Shown here: piece after piece, positions 53,927 through 63,717 of the stretch
Numbering within the stretch: position 1 is the stretch's first letter
Layout of the letters: each line of letters begins with the position of its first letter
Origin: JBMNGG01 sp050949705
GTDB taxonomy: Bacteria > Bacillota > Thermosediminibacteria > Thermosediminibacterales > Tepidanaerobacteraceae
Direction of reading: 5' to 3'
NCBI GenBank assembly: GCA_050949705.1
Contig: JBMNGG010000018.1
Coordinates: forward strand, 17,824-81,823
DNA length: 64,000 nucleotides
The notes under the pieces: model-generated
Told to the model about the DNA's origin: nothing
Database searches by the model: none
What the model saw: the letters and a program-made list of their open reading frames with translations, nothing else
Position numbers and translations under genes: made by a program

Positions 53927-55318
53927 ATGAATAAATACTCTAATGATACTATTGCCGCTATTTCTACTGCATTAGGTGAAGGAGGCATTGGGATAGTAAG
54001 GCTCTCCGGACCGGAATCCTTTAGCATAGCACAAAAGGTATTTAAACCTCAAAAGAAAAAGAGTTTTGAAGAATTTAAAAACAGGACTCTATATTTGGGT
54101 CATATTATAGAACCCGAAAGTGGCGAAATAATAGATGAGGTCTTAGTCTCATTTTTTAAGGGACCCTACACATATACTCGTGAAGACATGGTTGAAATAA
54201 ACTGCCATGGAGGTTTGGTAGCTCAAAGGCGCATTTTGGCTGTAGTACTTAATCAGGGAGCCAAAATAGCAGAACCGGGGGAATTTACTAAAAGAGCTTT
54301 TTTAAACGGTCGCATAGACCTATCTCAAGCAGAGGCTGTAATTGACATAATAAGAGCTAAAACCGATAGGGCATTACTGATGGCAAATAAGCAGCTGTCA
54401 GGCGGATTATCTAACAAAATAAAAAAGATACGTTCAGATTTGCTAAACCTTATAGCACATATAGAAGCAAATATCGACTTTCCGGAAGAAGATATCCCGG
54501 AAGCAGAGCCGGAATATATACTTAATGAGATAATAAAAGGTCGAAATATGGTAAAAGATCTTCTTGAAAGTGCCGGCGCCGGTAGAATTCTAAGAGAGGG
54601 TCTTTCCACACTAATTCTAGGGAATACTAATGTTGGAAAGTCATCCTTATTAAATACATTACTTAAGGATGAAAGGGCTATTGTGACAGATATCCCCGGA
54701 ACAACCCGGGATGTCATCGAAGAATATATAGATATAAAAGGTATACCAATAAAAATAATTGATACCGCAGGAATTAGACAAACATCAGATGAAGTGGAAA
54801 AAATTGGAATAGAAAGAGCAATGAAATATCTTGAAGATGCGGAGTTAGTGCTGTTAATGTTTGATGCATCTAGGAAACTGACTGATGATGATATAAATCT
54901 TATTAAACTCGTTCGAGAAAAACTTACCATCACAGTTATAAACAAAACTGATTTACCCACAAGTGTTGATGAGGAAAAGCTTAAACATGAACTTTCAGCT
55001 GAGAAAATAATAAAAATATCCGCACTAAAGGAAGAGGGAATAGAAGAATTAAAAGAAGCTATTTATGATACAATCTGCGATAAAATTGGTATTATGGATG
55101 AGGGTTTGGTGGCTGCAGGTGAGAGGCAAAGGATTGTATTAAAAGAAGCCTATGATTCTTTAGATAAAGCTCTTGATTCTATGAGGATAGGGATGCCTAT
55201 CGAAATGGTGGAAGTTGACATCAGGGATAGTTGGGAAAAACTTGGTGAGATTACCGGTGATACGGTTAGAGAAGATATTATAAAAACCATATTTCATAAT
55301 TTTTGTATAGGCAAATGA
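53927..55318 (+). CDS. mnmE: tRNA modification GTPase MnmE
   Basis: 463 residues. TIAAISTALGEGGIGIVRLSG at the N-terminus, G1 GNTNVGKSSLLN near 225, DIPGTTRDV, DTAGI, NKTD, and the C-terminal FCIGK with the Cys typical of MnmE. With MnmG it makes cmnm5U34 of tRNA. Confidence 0.97.
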   Translation: MNKYSNDTIAAISTALGEGGIGIVRLSGPESFSIAQKVFKPQKKKSFEEFKNRTLYLGHIIEPESGEIIDEVLVSFFKGPYTYTREDMVEINCHGGLVAQRRILAVVLNQGAKIAEPGEFTKRAFLNGRIDLSQAEAVIDIIRAKTDRALLMANKQLSGGLSNKIKKIRSDLLNLIAHIEANIDFPEEDIPEAEPEYILNEIIKGRNMVKDLLESAGAGRILREGLSTLILGNTNVGKSSLLNTLLKDERAIVTDIPGTTRDVIEEYIDIKGIPIKIIDTAGIRQTSDEVEKIGIERAMKYLEDAELVLLMFDASRKLTDDDINLIKLVREKLTITVINKTDLPTSVDEEKLKHELSAEKIIKISALKEEGIEELKEAIYDTICDKIGIMDEGLVAAGERQRIVLKEAYDSLDKALDSMRIGMPIEMVEVDIRDSWEKLGEITGDTVREDIIKTIFHNFCIGK

Positions 55319-55328
55319 GGGTGACTGT

Positions 55329-57219
55329 ATGGAATATAAAGTTGGTAAATATGATGTAGCCGTAATAGGAGCTGGGCATGCAGGATCTGAGGCTGCCCTT
55401 GCTACTGCGAGGACGGGTCTTAGTACGGTAGCTTTTGCTATTAATCTGGATAGTATTGCTTTGATGGCATGTAATCCTTCTATAGGCGGTCCGGGTAAAG
55501 GCAATATGGTAAGGGAAATAGATGCTCTTGGCGGTCAAATGGGTATAAATGTGGATAAACACTTTATACAGATTCGAATGTTAAATACTAAAAAAGGTCC
55601 AGCAGTAAGAGCACTTAGAGCCCAGTTGGATAAAAAAGCTTATTCTGCAGGTATGAAGTATACTTTGGAAAAGCAGCCTAATCTTGATATAGTCCAGGAA
55701 GAAGTAGTCAAAGTATTGCTTCAAGGAAACAAGGTTAAGGGTGTTGTTACAAAAACTGGTGGCGTATATGAAGCTAAAGCTGTGATCATAACAACAGGTG
55801 TTTACCTTCGGGGAAGAATAGTTATCGGTGATTTAAGTTATAGCAGCGGCCCCAGTGGTCTTTTTCCTGCTAATGAGTTGTCCAAATCCTTGGAAGATAT
55901 GGGATTTGAGTTAGGAAGGTTTAAGACTGGTACTCCACCGAGAGTCCACAAGGATTCAATAGATTATTCAAAAATGATTATTCAACCCGGTGATGATGTA
56001 ATAATACCCTTTTCATATACATCAGGGAAAATAGAAAGAGAGCAAGTACCATGCTGGCTAACTTATACAAATGAAAAAACCCATGAAATAATAGAACAAA
56101 ATCTTCATAGAGCTCCCCTTTATACCGGTGATATAAAAGGTGCAGGTCCTAGGTACTGTCCAAGTGTAGAGATGAAAATAGTAAATTTTAAGGATAAAAC
56201 AAGTCATCAAATATTTATAGAACCAGAAGGAATCGGAACAAATGAAATGTATGTTCAAGGACTTTCGACAAGTTTACCTATGGATGTACAGATAGAAATG
56301 GCTCGTTCTGTTAAAGGAATGGAAAATGTCAAGATTATGAGGTTTGGCTATGCTATCGAATATGATTTCGTGATTCCTACACAGCTAAAACCCACACTAG
56401 AAACAAAATCTGTTAGTGGATTATATATGGCAGGTCAAATCAATGGCACCTCAGGATATGAAGAAGCCGCTGCCCAAGGCCTTATAGCAGGTATTAATGC
56501 AGCTTTGAAAATTAAGGAAAAAGAACCGGTTGTGTTAAAAAGGTCAGATGCTTATATAGGAGTGCTTATTGACGACCTAGTGACAAAAGGCGTTATGGAA
56601 CCATACAGGATACTCACATCAAGGGCCGAATACAGGTTATTGCTAAGACAGGATAATGCGGATCTAAGATTGATGGATATCGGACATCAGGTAGGACTAA
56701 TTAGTGATGAAAGGTATAAAGGATTTCTTAAAAAGAGAAAAAATATAGAAGAAGAAATAAAGCGCCTTGAATCCGCAAAAATTAACCCAACTGTCCATGT
56801 AAACAAAAACCTAGAAAACATGAATACTGCTGTGCTAAATACTCCCTCCTAGCTTAGCTGAACTTTTGAAACGGCCTGAACTAAATTATGAGAGACTAAA
56901 GGTATTAGATGAAGATCGGCCTGACCTTTCTGAAGATACTATTGAACAGGTTGAGATAACTGTTAAATACGAAGGATATATTAAAAGACAAATTGGACAG
57001 GTTGAGCAGTTTAAAAAGCTAGAAAATAAAAGAATTCCCGAAGATATTAATTATGACGAGATTTATAATTTGGGGTTTGAAGCTCGTGAAAAGCTTAAAC
57101 AGGTAAAGCCTATTTCAATCGGTCAGGCATCAAGGATATCGGGAGTTAACCCTTCAGATATTACAGTTTTAATGATATATCTTGAAACTAAAAGAAGGCA
57201 AAAGACAAATGAACAGTAA
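55329..57219 (+). CDS. mnmG: tRNA modification enzyme MnmG (GidA), frameshifted
   Basis: First frame 55329-56852 (507 residues) holds FAD motif GAGHAGSEAALATARTG, NPSIGGPGKG, MNVDKHF, GRFKTGTPPR and the NADH motif GQINGTSGYEEAAAQG. It ends at TAG after NTPS. The second frame (ORF 56866-57219, 117 residues) starts KRPELNYERL and holds the C-terminal helical domain. Dropping one base of the CCC near 56844-56846 restores ...NTPPSLAELLKRPELNYE..., the expected join, about 629 residues, the family length. The stop lies at TCC-TAG, a site where +1 shifts are known elsewhere; a sequence error or mutation is likelier. Confidence 0.9.
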
Positions 57220-57928
57220 TTTTAAAGAGGTTTTAAAAGAAGAAGCAAAAAAGAATAATATTGTAATCTCTGCTGATCAATTAGAACAGTTCGATGTGTT
57301 TAGGGATAATTTAATTGACTGGAATAGCAAGGTGAATTTAACAAGAATTGTCGAACCTTACGACTTCGCTAAAAAGCATGTTATTGATTCACTTATGTTA
57401 TTAAAACATCTTAATATAAAGCCCGATGCAAAGTTGATTGATGTTGGGACAGGCCCCGGAATTCCGGGCCTTATAATAAAGATTTATAGACCAGATATGA
57501 GCCTTTCCCTCTTAGAGTCTGTGGGTAAAAAAACCAATTTTCTAAATTGGATTGTAGAAAATATGAATCTACAAGATGTAAAAGTAATAAATAATCGGGC
57601 AGAAATTGTCGGCCATGATAAGGAGCATCGAGAGAAATATGATGTTGTTGTTGCAAGAGCGGTCTCTGCTCTAAATGCACTCTCAGAGATTTGTCTTCCA
57701 TTTGTAAGACACGGAGGAATATTTGTAGCAATGAAGGGCCCTTCTCCAGATGAGGAGATACGATCTTCCCAACGTGCTCTTGGTATATTAGGTGGGAAAT
57801 TAAAGACATATACTGAGTATGTTTTAGATGGGGATATGAGGAGGACTTTAGTGATTATCGATAAGATAAGAAACTGTCCAAATAAATATCCCAGAAAACC
57901 GGGAATTCCTGAAAAGACCCCTTTATAA
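57209..57928 (+). CDS. rsmG: 16S rRNA G527 7-methyltransferase RsmG
   Basis: 239 residues from ATG 57209, which overlaps the mnmG end by 11 bp; a longer in-frame reading would lie inside mnmG. SAM motif DVGTGPGIPGLIIK near 73, VVVARAVSALNAL near 142. Follows mnmG as in many firmicutes. Confidence 0.93.
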   Translation: MNSNFKEVLKEEAKKNNIVISADQLEQFDVFRDNLIDWNSKVNLTRIVEPYDFAKKHVIDSLMLLKHLNIKPDAKLIDVGTGPGIPGLIIKIYRPDMSLSLLESVGKKTNFLNWIVENMNLQDVKVINNRAEIVGHDKEHREKYDVVVARAVSALNALSEICLPFVRHGGIFVAMKGPSPDEEIRSSQRALGILGGKLKTYTEYVLDGDMRRTLVIIDKIRNCPNKYPRKPGIPEKTPL

Positions 57929-58191
57929 TTTCCAGCAAGTTCGACAACCATGTCATTTAAAAGGGGTTTATGACAAGTAGTTTTGCAGGTTGGGAAGAAG
58001 GATTTCAAGTAATTACATAGAAATATATTAGTATGAGTTAGCGCATAAAAAAGGCTAGAATAACAGATTTACAAATAAAAAGTTGATTTTAGTGTGGATT
58101 TTTCCTAGTGAAGATGATGGTACATTTATCACCAGACACTTCTCACACCTAAATCAATGATTGGGGAAAAACAAAAAAGGGGGGGTCGCCA

Positions 58192-58995
58192 ATGTGGGGG
58201 GCAACCAGGACGAACCTCAATATAGTAAGCATTCCACTTGATGAAATACAGCCGAATATTTACCAACCTAGAAAAGATTTTAATGATAATACCCTTGACG
58301 ATTTAACAAATTCTATTAAAAGTTACGGAGTATTACAGCCTATTGTAGTTAGACGAAGCGGCCGTTCGGGATATGAGATAATCGCTGGGGAACGTCGATG
58401 GAGAGCATGTAAAAGAGCAGGGCTGAAGGAAATTCCCGCAATAATAAAGGATGCGAGAGATTCAGACACGGCTATACTTGCACTTATTGAGAATATTCAA
58501 AGAGAAGACCTAAATTTCATTGAAGAAGCTGAAGGTTTTCGTCAGTTGATACAAGAATGTGGTGTGACACAAGAACAGTTAGCTTTGAAATTGGGGAAAA
58601 GCCAGTCAACTATAGCAAATAAAATGCGAATATTAAGGCTTTCCCCGGAAATTCTGAGCATTATTTCCCAGGAAAAACTAAGTGAACGTCATGCCCGATC
58701 TCTTTTGAGATTGCCGGATGACAACCTTCAAAGACAAGTCATAAAGCAAGTGGTTGAAAAAGGTTTAAGTGTTCGTCAAACAGAAGATTTAATAGAGCAA
58801 ATCATAGAAAATATTAACGAAGACAAGAAAAAGAAAAAAAAGTCATATAAAATAGCGATAAAGGATGTAAGGATTTTTGTCAATTCAGTGAGAAAACTTG
58901 TAAAAAGTATTCAAGAAACGGGGATAAAAGCCGAATACAAGGAAGTAGACAAAGGTGAATATCTGGAAGTGATGGTTCAAATACCTAAAAGGTAA
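58192..58995 (+). CDS. noc: Nucleoid occlusion protein Noc (ParB family)
   Basis: 267 residues. IPLDEIQPNIYQPRKDF, GYEIIAGERRWRACK (CTPase ParB motif), LALIENIQREDLN, HTH QLALKLGKSQSTIANKMRILRL, and LSERHARSLLRL. Closest to Noc: located between rsmG and soj-parB as in Bacillus, and without its usual N-terminal amphipathic helix (starts at the ParB core; GTG/ATG choices upstream not seen). GGGGGG upstream of ATG. Confidence 0.88.
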   Translation: MWGATRTNLNIVSIPLDEIQPNIYQPRKDFNDNTLDDLTNSIKSYGVLQPIVVRRSGRSGYEIIAGERRWRACKRAGLKEIPAIIKDARDSDTAILALIENIQREDLNFIEEAEGFRQLIQECGVTQEQLALKLGKSQSTIANKMRILRLSPEILSIISQEKLSERHARSLLRLPDDNLQRQVIKQVVEKGLSVRQTEDLIEQIIENINEDKKKKKKSYKIAIKDVRIFVNSVRKLVKSIQETGIKAEYKEVDKGEYLEVMVQIPKR

Positions 58996-59160
58996 TGAAC
59001 CTTTTTTTCTGTCTATATTTTGGTTAAGCAAAGTTCATTGGTGAAGATATTTAGCATTAGAATATTAAAAGAGCAATAAAAAAAGATAATTGCATTTAGA
59101 TTTATTGAACAATATTAGAAAATAGTGTGTTCAGGTTTATTTATGTGAGGAGGTAATTTT

Positions 59161-59604
59161 TTGAAAAGGTTTGCTTTGCTATGTATCTCAATTATCTTTG
59201 CCTTCACTTTATTTGGATGTTCGATAGTTTCAAAGAATAGTAATGATAACGAAAAAATTGCAATGAATGCTTCAGTTGCGATTGGAGCATTGGATAAAGA
59301 TAATTTGGATAAAACTAAAATCACTTACGAGGTTGTAATTAGTGGGGACAAAGAAGATATCAATAGTATTTATGCTCAAGAACCGATAATTAATACTCAA
59401 TATATTGACATGATGTTAGAAAATGGTCCTCACAACTCACAGGTAAAAGGCATAGAAAATCCTTACTTAGAACTCACAGGTAGATTTGTATTCGACACCG
59501 CTGGTAAAAGTAAAGAGGAAATTGATGGCATGTGCTTATTTCAGGGAATCAAAATAATCGACAAGGATAACAATGAATACACACTAAAATTTAATAAGAA
59601 CTAA
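59161..59604 (+). CDS. Small lipoprotein
   Basis: 147 residues, TTG start 59161 behind GAGGAGG. Signal peptide to lipobox LFGC (Cys about 20), then an acidic soluble domain (ALDKDNLDKTKITYEVVISGD..., LTGRFVFDTAGKSKEEID). No recognised family. Confidence 0.7.
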   Translation: MKRFALLCISIIFAFTLFGCSIVSKNSNDNEKIAMNASVAIGALDKDNLDKTKITYEVVISGDKEDINSIYAQEPIINTQYIDMMLENGPHNSQVKGIENPYLELTGRFVFDTAGKSKEEIDGMCLFQGIKIIDKDNNEYTLKFNKN

Positions 59605-59650
59605 AGAGTCTGAGAAAAATATGTATCTATAAAAAAATACATTCTTTATT

Positions 59651-59910
59651 AAGTGCACATCAGTATGGTTATCCTACACATTATAAGTTTGTCATTCCGA
59701 GTGAAACGAGGAAGTTTGGGTTTAAAGCAAAGATTTTTTAGGCAGAGCATTTAGGATGACGATAAAGCAGAGCTATTATAACGATGACAGAGTTGCTATT
59801 CTTTAGACAACAAGGATAACCCTATCTTTTTATCCATAGCAAGGCGGATAAGCCTTCCTACCATCCTGAACAAAGGGAAGGATCTTGTTTACATTCTTTA
59901 TAGAATGTAG
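59651..59910. repeat. 260-bp dispersed repeat, copy 1
   Basis: Aligns with 62916-63165. 42 identical bases at 59754-59795 correspond to 63004-63045, and further matches lie on both sides (CATCAGTATGGT..., GTCATTCCGAGTGAAACGA, ATCTTTTTATCCATAGC, TCTTGTTTACATTCTTTAT). No ORF. The GTCATTCCGAG...GGATGAC ends recall dispersed intergenic repeats of many anaerobes. The interval 59605-59922 holds nothing else. Confidence 0.8.
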
Positions 59911-59922
59911 ATAATTGTCACT

Positions 59923-60342
59923 TTAGGGAGATATCATGGAAGTTGCCTTTTTAAAAAGAGCAGATTGTATTTCAGGAAAAACCAAGTTTAAAGGCTTATC
60001 TATAAAAAATGAGATTTTTTCTACTTCAGAATCGTTTAATTCACCCATTTCATATATTTCCCCATAGAAAAGACGACCATGGCTTGTTTTTTCAGATGAA
60101 ATCACAGAGTAATCACATAATGCTTTAATAAAATATTTTACAGCTCCTGTTTCTTCACATAGTTCTCTAGAAGCAGCATCATTTATATCTTCATTTTCTT
60201 CCCTATGTCCGGCAGGCATTTCCCAGCCATTTCGGCCTTTGTTTTTTACAAATACCCATTTGTTATCATAAATTGTACAAATTACAGCTATATCTAAAAG
60301 GTGACTAGGTATTACACCCATCTTAAAAAAGCATATTTTCAT
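59923..60342 (-). CDS. Nudix hydrolase
   Basis: 139 residues. Nudix box G-HREEN-E-DINDAAS-RELCEE-T-GA near 45-68 in full, plus WEMPAGHRE. The only minus-strand gene right of oriC in this window; between the lipoprotein and soj. Substrate class (8-oxo-dGTP, diadenosine or other) not evident. Confidence 0.9.
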   Translation of the reverse strand: MKICFFKMGVIPSHLLDIAVICTIYDNKWVFVKNKGRNGWEMPAGHREENEDINDAASRELCEETGAVKYFIKALCDYSVISSEKTSHGRLFYGEIYEMGELNDSEVEKISFFIDKPLNLVFPEIQSALFKKATSMISP

Positions 60343-60522
60343 ATATTTCCTCCGAAAACCTACATCATATTATATATTTTAATCATAAAAGAAGATTATC
60401 TTCAACAAAAAGAAGGAAAAACACAAGAAAAAACGAAAGTTATACTATGGTAAATAGGCAAACATTGAAAGGAGGACAGAAACAAAAGCACCCGGATAAA
60501 TAGTGCTTATGTTTCGTAATTT

Positions 60523-61284
60523 ATGTCCAGGATAATAGCAATCGCAAATCAAAAAGGCGGAGTGGGTAAAACCACTACAGCAGTAAATCTTGCAGCTTGT
60601 CTTGGAGTACTTGGTCAAAAGGTTTTGCTAGTAGATATTGACCCACAGGGAAATAGCACTAGTGGAACAGGCATTGACAAGCAAAACAATGATAAAACAA
60701 TATATAATGTTTTGATAAATGAAGAACCTATACAAAACAACACTGTCAAAACTGAATTTGAAAACCTATATCTGCTCCCATCAAATATTCAGCTGGCAGG
60801 GGCAGAGATAGAATTAGTTCCAGCTATATCAAGAGAGTATAAATTAAAAAATGCAATGGAGGATATTCAAGAAGAATACAATTTTATTATAATTGATTGC
60901 CCTCCTTCTCTGGGCCTACTCACACTTAATGCTTTAACAGCAGCTAATACGGTGCTGGTACCTATCCAATGTGAGTATTACGCGTTAGAAGGTCTTGGAC
61001 AACTTATGAACACAATTTCACTTGTACAAAAACACCTGAACAAACAACTGGAAGTGGAAGGTGTCTTACTTACAATGTTTGATGCCAGAACGAATCTTTC
61101 CATACAAGTGGTTGATGAGGTTAAAAAGTTTTTTAAGAACAAAGTTTATAGCACAATAATACCTAGAAATGTGCGGCTTAGCGAAGCACCAAGCCATGGT
61201 AAGCCAATTATAAAATATGACATAAAGTCCCGTGGTTCGGAAGTTTATATGGATTTAGCAAAGGAGGTCCTTGACATTGAGTAA
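60523..61284 (+). CDS. soj: Chromosome partitioning ATPase Soj/ParA
   Basis: 253 residues. Deviant Walker A KGGVGKTTTAVNLAACLG, DIDPQGNSTSG, IIIDCPPSLGLLTLNAL. ATG 60523 is the only in-frame start (a stop lies two codons upstream), yet its Shine-Dalgarno AAAGGAGG (60468-60474) is 48 bases away, with a hairpin AAGCAC/GTGCTT (60486-60508) in between. Overlaps parB by 14 bp. Confidence 0.96.
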   Translation: MSRIIAIANQKGGVGKTTTAVNLAACLGVLGQKVLLVDIDPQGNSTSGTGIDKQNNDKTIYNVLINEEPIQNNTVKTEFENLYLLPSNIQLAGAEIELVPAISREYKLKNAMEDIQEEYNFIIIDCPPSLGLLTLNALTAANTVLVPIQCEYYALEGLGQLMNTISLVQKHLNKQLEVEGVLLTMFDARTNLSIQVVDEVKKFFKNKVYSTIIPRNVRLSEAPSHGKPIIKYDIKSRGSEVYMDLAKEVLDIE

Positions 61285-62118
61285 ACGTGGTTTAGGAAGA
61301 GGCCTTGAAGCATTAATCCCCATGGAAAAAAGCAGTGAAGAGAATGTTACAGAGATAAATATAAAACAGATTGTAGCAAATAAAAAACAGCCAAGAAGAG
61401 ATTTTGATGAAAATAAACTGGATGAGTTAGCAGAGTCAATGAAACAACATGGTGTGCTTCAACCTATTATCCTAAGAAAAAAAGGCAGCAATTACGAGAT
61501 TGTTGCAGGAGAAAGAAGATGGAGAGCAGCCAAAAAAGCCGGATTAGAAAAAATTCCGGCAGTAGTAAAAGAGTTTTCTGATGCTGACGTGATGGAAATA
61601 GCCCTTATAGAGAACCTGCAAAGAGAGGATTTAAATCCTCTTGAAGAGGCAGAAGCATATAAAACCCTAATGAGTGATTTCGGGTTAACCCAAGAAGAGC
61701 TATCCAAAAGACTCGGGAAAAGCAGATCACTAATTGCAAATACAGTTCGATTGCTAAATTTAGATGCAGAGATTCAAAAACTGGTCTCAGAAGATAAATT
61801 AACAGCAGGTCATGCAAGAGCGCTTTTATCTATTCAAAACAAAAAAGAAAGACTGAGCCTAGCAAATAGGATTAGCAATGAAAACCTTTCAGTCCGCCAA
61901 ACAGAAGAAATTGTAAAGAAAAACTTAAAGAATAAAGACCGTGGAAAATTAAAAAATTGAAGGAAATAAATCCTGTTATTATGGATATAGCAGAAAAACT
62001 ACAAAGAACATTAGGAACAAAAGTAAAGCTTAAAGGAAATGAAAAGCGTGGAAAGATAGAAATTGAATTCTACTCGAGTGATGAGCTGGAAAGAATACTC
62101 GAGACGATAATGGAATAA
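61271..62118 (+). CDS. parB: Centromere-binding ParB, frameshift before the dimerisation domain
   Basis: First frame 61271-61960 (229 residues): GRGLEALIP, NKKQPRRDFDE, YEIVAGERRWRAAKKAG (CTP motif), LIENLQREDLNPLEEA, HTH SKRLGKSRSLIANTVRLL, HARALL. It ends GKLKN-TGA. From 61951 the -1 frame continues to TAA 62118 with NPVIMDIAEKLQRTLGTKV...EFYSSDELERIL, the C-terminal dimerisation domain. Adding an A to the run 61951-61956 joins the two (about 282 residues, normal). The site is A AAA AAT in zero-frame phase, a -1 slippery heptamer, followed by TGA. A sequencing indel or genuine -1 frameshifting are both possible. Confidence 0.9.
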
Positions 62119-62211
62119 AAAACAACATAGAATTTTGGCAGAAGACTAACAATAAAAAACGAAAGCATTTCATCAGAGTTTTCCAGATTACATATTTTAA
62201 GACAATTGCAT

Positions 62212-62252
62212 TAAGCCAAGCAAAGAATCAAGTGAGCCCTTTGCTTGGCTTA
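62212..62252 (+). terminator. Terminator of soj-parB
   Basis: Perfect 14-bp stem, 62212-62225 with 62239-62252, loop 13 nt, T/A-rich tail. Confidence 0.75.
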
Positions 62253-62355
62253 TTATTACAAGAAAACGAACTAGTAATAAAATAAAACCACCTTATTTTT
62301 CAAGCTTAACAATGACAAATAGTTTAGAGTAGATTGTTTTACAAAAACATAAAAA

Positions 62356-62371
62356 TGTTTCACGTGAAACA
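62356..62371. other. parS: parS site
   Basis: TGTTTCACGTGAAACA, the perfect 16-bp palindromic ParB-binding consensus, extended to 18 bp (ATG...CAT). It lies 238 bp after the parB stop. Confidence 0.97.
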
Positions 62372-62915
62372 TGTCCAATTTTATAAACAAAAGTGAAAAA
62401 GAAAATCATAACAAAATAATGTACGAAATCAGATTTACGCCAAAACAAGATACTTTCCCTTAGTCGGAATTTACGCCTGTTACCATACTGAGATAACTAG
62501 CAACTAAGCAGGGCCTTTATAGCAAAGAGAAGCATAGAGGCAAATCATTCTAATAGCAAGCTTTTGAATTCTGTCACTGTAGCATATGCATGCACTTATA
62601 TATTGTTATTATTTCGTGTGCTTTGAATCAGCGATTCTAAGCACGCATTAGACTTTTGCGTATTTGCAATGAATTTGGGCTCTATGATTCCGACATGTCC
62701 ATTTATAGGCTTCCATTTAGACATCGCATTTAAGTTTTTATTTTTGAACGTGCATTTGACTTTATCATTCAAGCAGCTGCTTTTGAACTATATCATTCTA
62801 ATCTCGGTGAAGAATTTTAAAAGCACTCATAGACTTGCTTCGCTCAAAACAAGAATAATGACATCTTTTTTGTAATCCTGGGAAAAGCTAAAGGTCTTAA
62901 GGCATATCATTTACA

Positions 62916-63165
62916 AAGTATGCATCAGTATGGTAATCCTATATAGTAAGTTTGTCATTCCGAGTGAAACGAAGAATCTTGAGTATAAAACAAAGATCCT
63001 TCAGGATGACGATAAAGCAGAGCTATTATAACGATGACAGAGTTGCCATTCTTTAGAAAACAAGGCAACCCTATCTTTTTATCCATAGCAAAGGCGGGTA
63101 AGTCTTTCCTGTAATCCTCAACAAAGCGAAGTATCTTGTTTACATTCTTTATAAAGTATGCAAGA
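62916..63165. repeat. Dispersed repeat, copy 2
   Basis: See copy 1 at 59651-59910; same order of shared blocks, with small differences (gaaacgaagaatcttg versus gaaacgaggaag). This copy keeps gatccttcaggatgacg, closer to an intact repeat. Ends just before the YcxB-like gene's ribosome site. Confidence 0.8.
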
Positions 63166-63195
63166 AACTATCATGACAAAGCAGGAGGGAATAAT

Positions 63196-63717
63196 GTGGA
63201 ACAACCTAAAATTATTATAAATACAACTATGTCAAAGGAAGACTATAGGAAATTCTTATACATTGCAACATTTAAAAGAAATAAATTTGTAATTCCTATA
63301 GTGGGGTTTATCTCTTTGCTTGGAAGTATAGTAATAACTTTTGATAATGGTGGTTTTAATTCTATAAAACTCATTATAAGTTGGATTCTATTGTTTGCAC
63401 TGGCAATTGTTGCTGTTATATTTAAAGTTGAAAAGAAGAATGCACAACGAATAAAGACAGATAAGACAGGCACCTTTGATAGTATCAGTAATTTAAAATT
63501 TTATGAAGACAGAATTGTTATGGAGAATGAGGAACTTAAGTCAAAGGGTGAGCTTAAATATAATCAATTTTTTGCCTTAATGGAAAGCAAAGATTACTTC
63601 ATTTTTTATTTAACAGCAAACCAAGCATCACTGGTAAGGAAGAAAGATGTGGATGATCTTAATGCTTTTAAAGACTTTATCGTTGAGAAATTTAAAGGTA
63701 GATATAAAAATATATAG
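63196..63717 (+). CDS. YcxB-like membrane protein
   Basis: 173 residues from GTG 63196, with GGAGGG six bases upstream; longer in-frame readings begin in the repeat. Two close membrane segments (about residues 35-52 and 60-80), then a cytoplasmic beta-rich domain: LKFYEDRIVMENEELKSKGELKYNQFFALMESKDYFIFYL, a pattern of the YcxB-like domain. Function unknown. Confidence 0.8.
   Translation: MEQPKIIINTTMSKEDYRKFLYIATFKRNKFVIPIVGFISLLGSIVITFDNGGFNSIKLIISWILLFALAIVAVIFKVEKKNAQRIKTDKTGTFDSISNLKFYEDRIVMENEELKSKGELKYNQFFALMESKDYFIFYLTANQASLVRKKDVDDLNAFKDFIVEKFKGRYKNI

Larger units (their letters stand above)
62119..63195. other. Gene-free interval of about 1.08 kb
   Basis: After the parB stop: terminator (62212-62252), parS (62356-62371), then AT-rich non-coding DNA and the second long repeat (62916-63165). 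Reading frames here are short and without family features or ribosome sites. Confidence 0.7.

Noticed and set aside
54325..54960. 211-codon minus ORF inside mnmE
   Set aside because: Mirror of MnmE codons (serine-rich), no start signal.
59000..59160. Regulatory leader before the small lipoprotein
   Set aside because: AT-rich with no convincing hairpin or promoter pair.
62669..62875. 68-codon plus ORF after parS
   Set aside because: No Shine-Dalgarno, low-complexity hydrophobic content, sits in non-coding AT-rich DNA.
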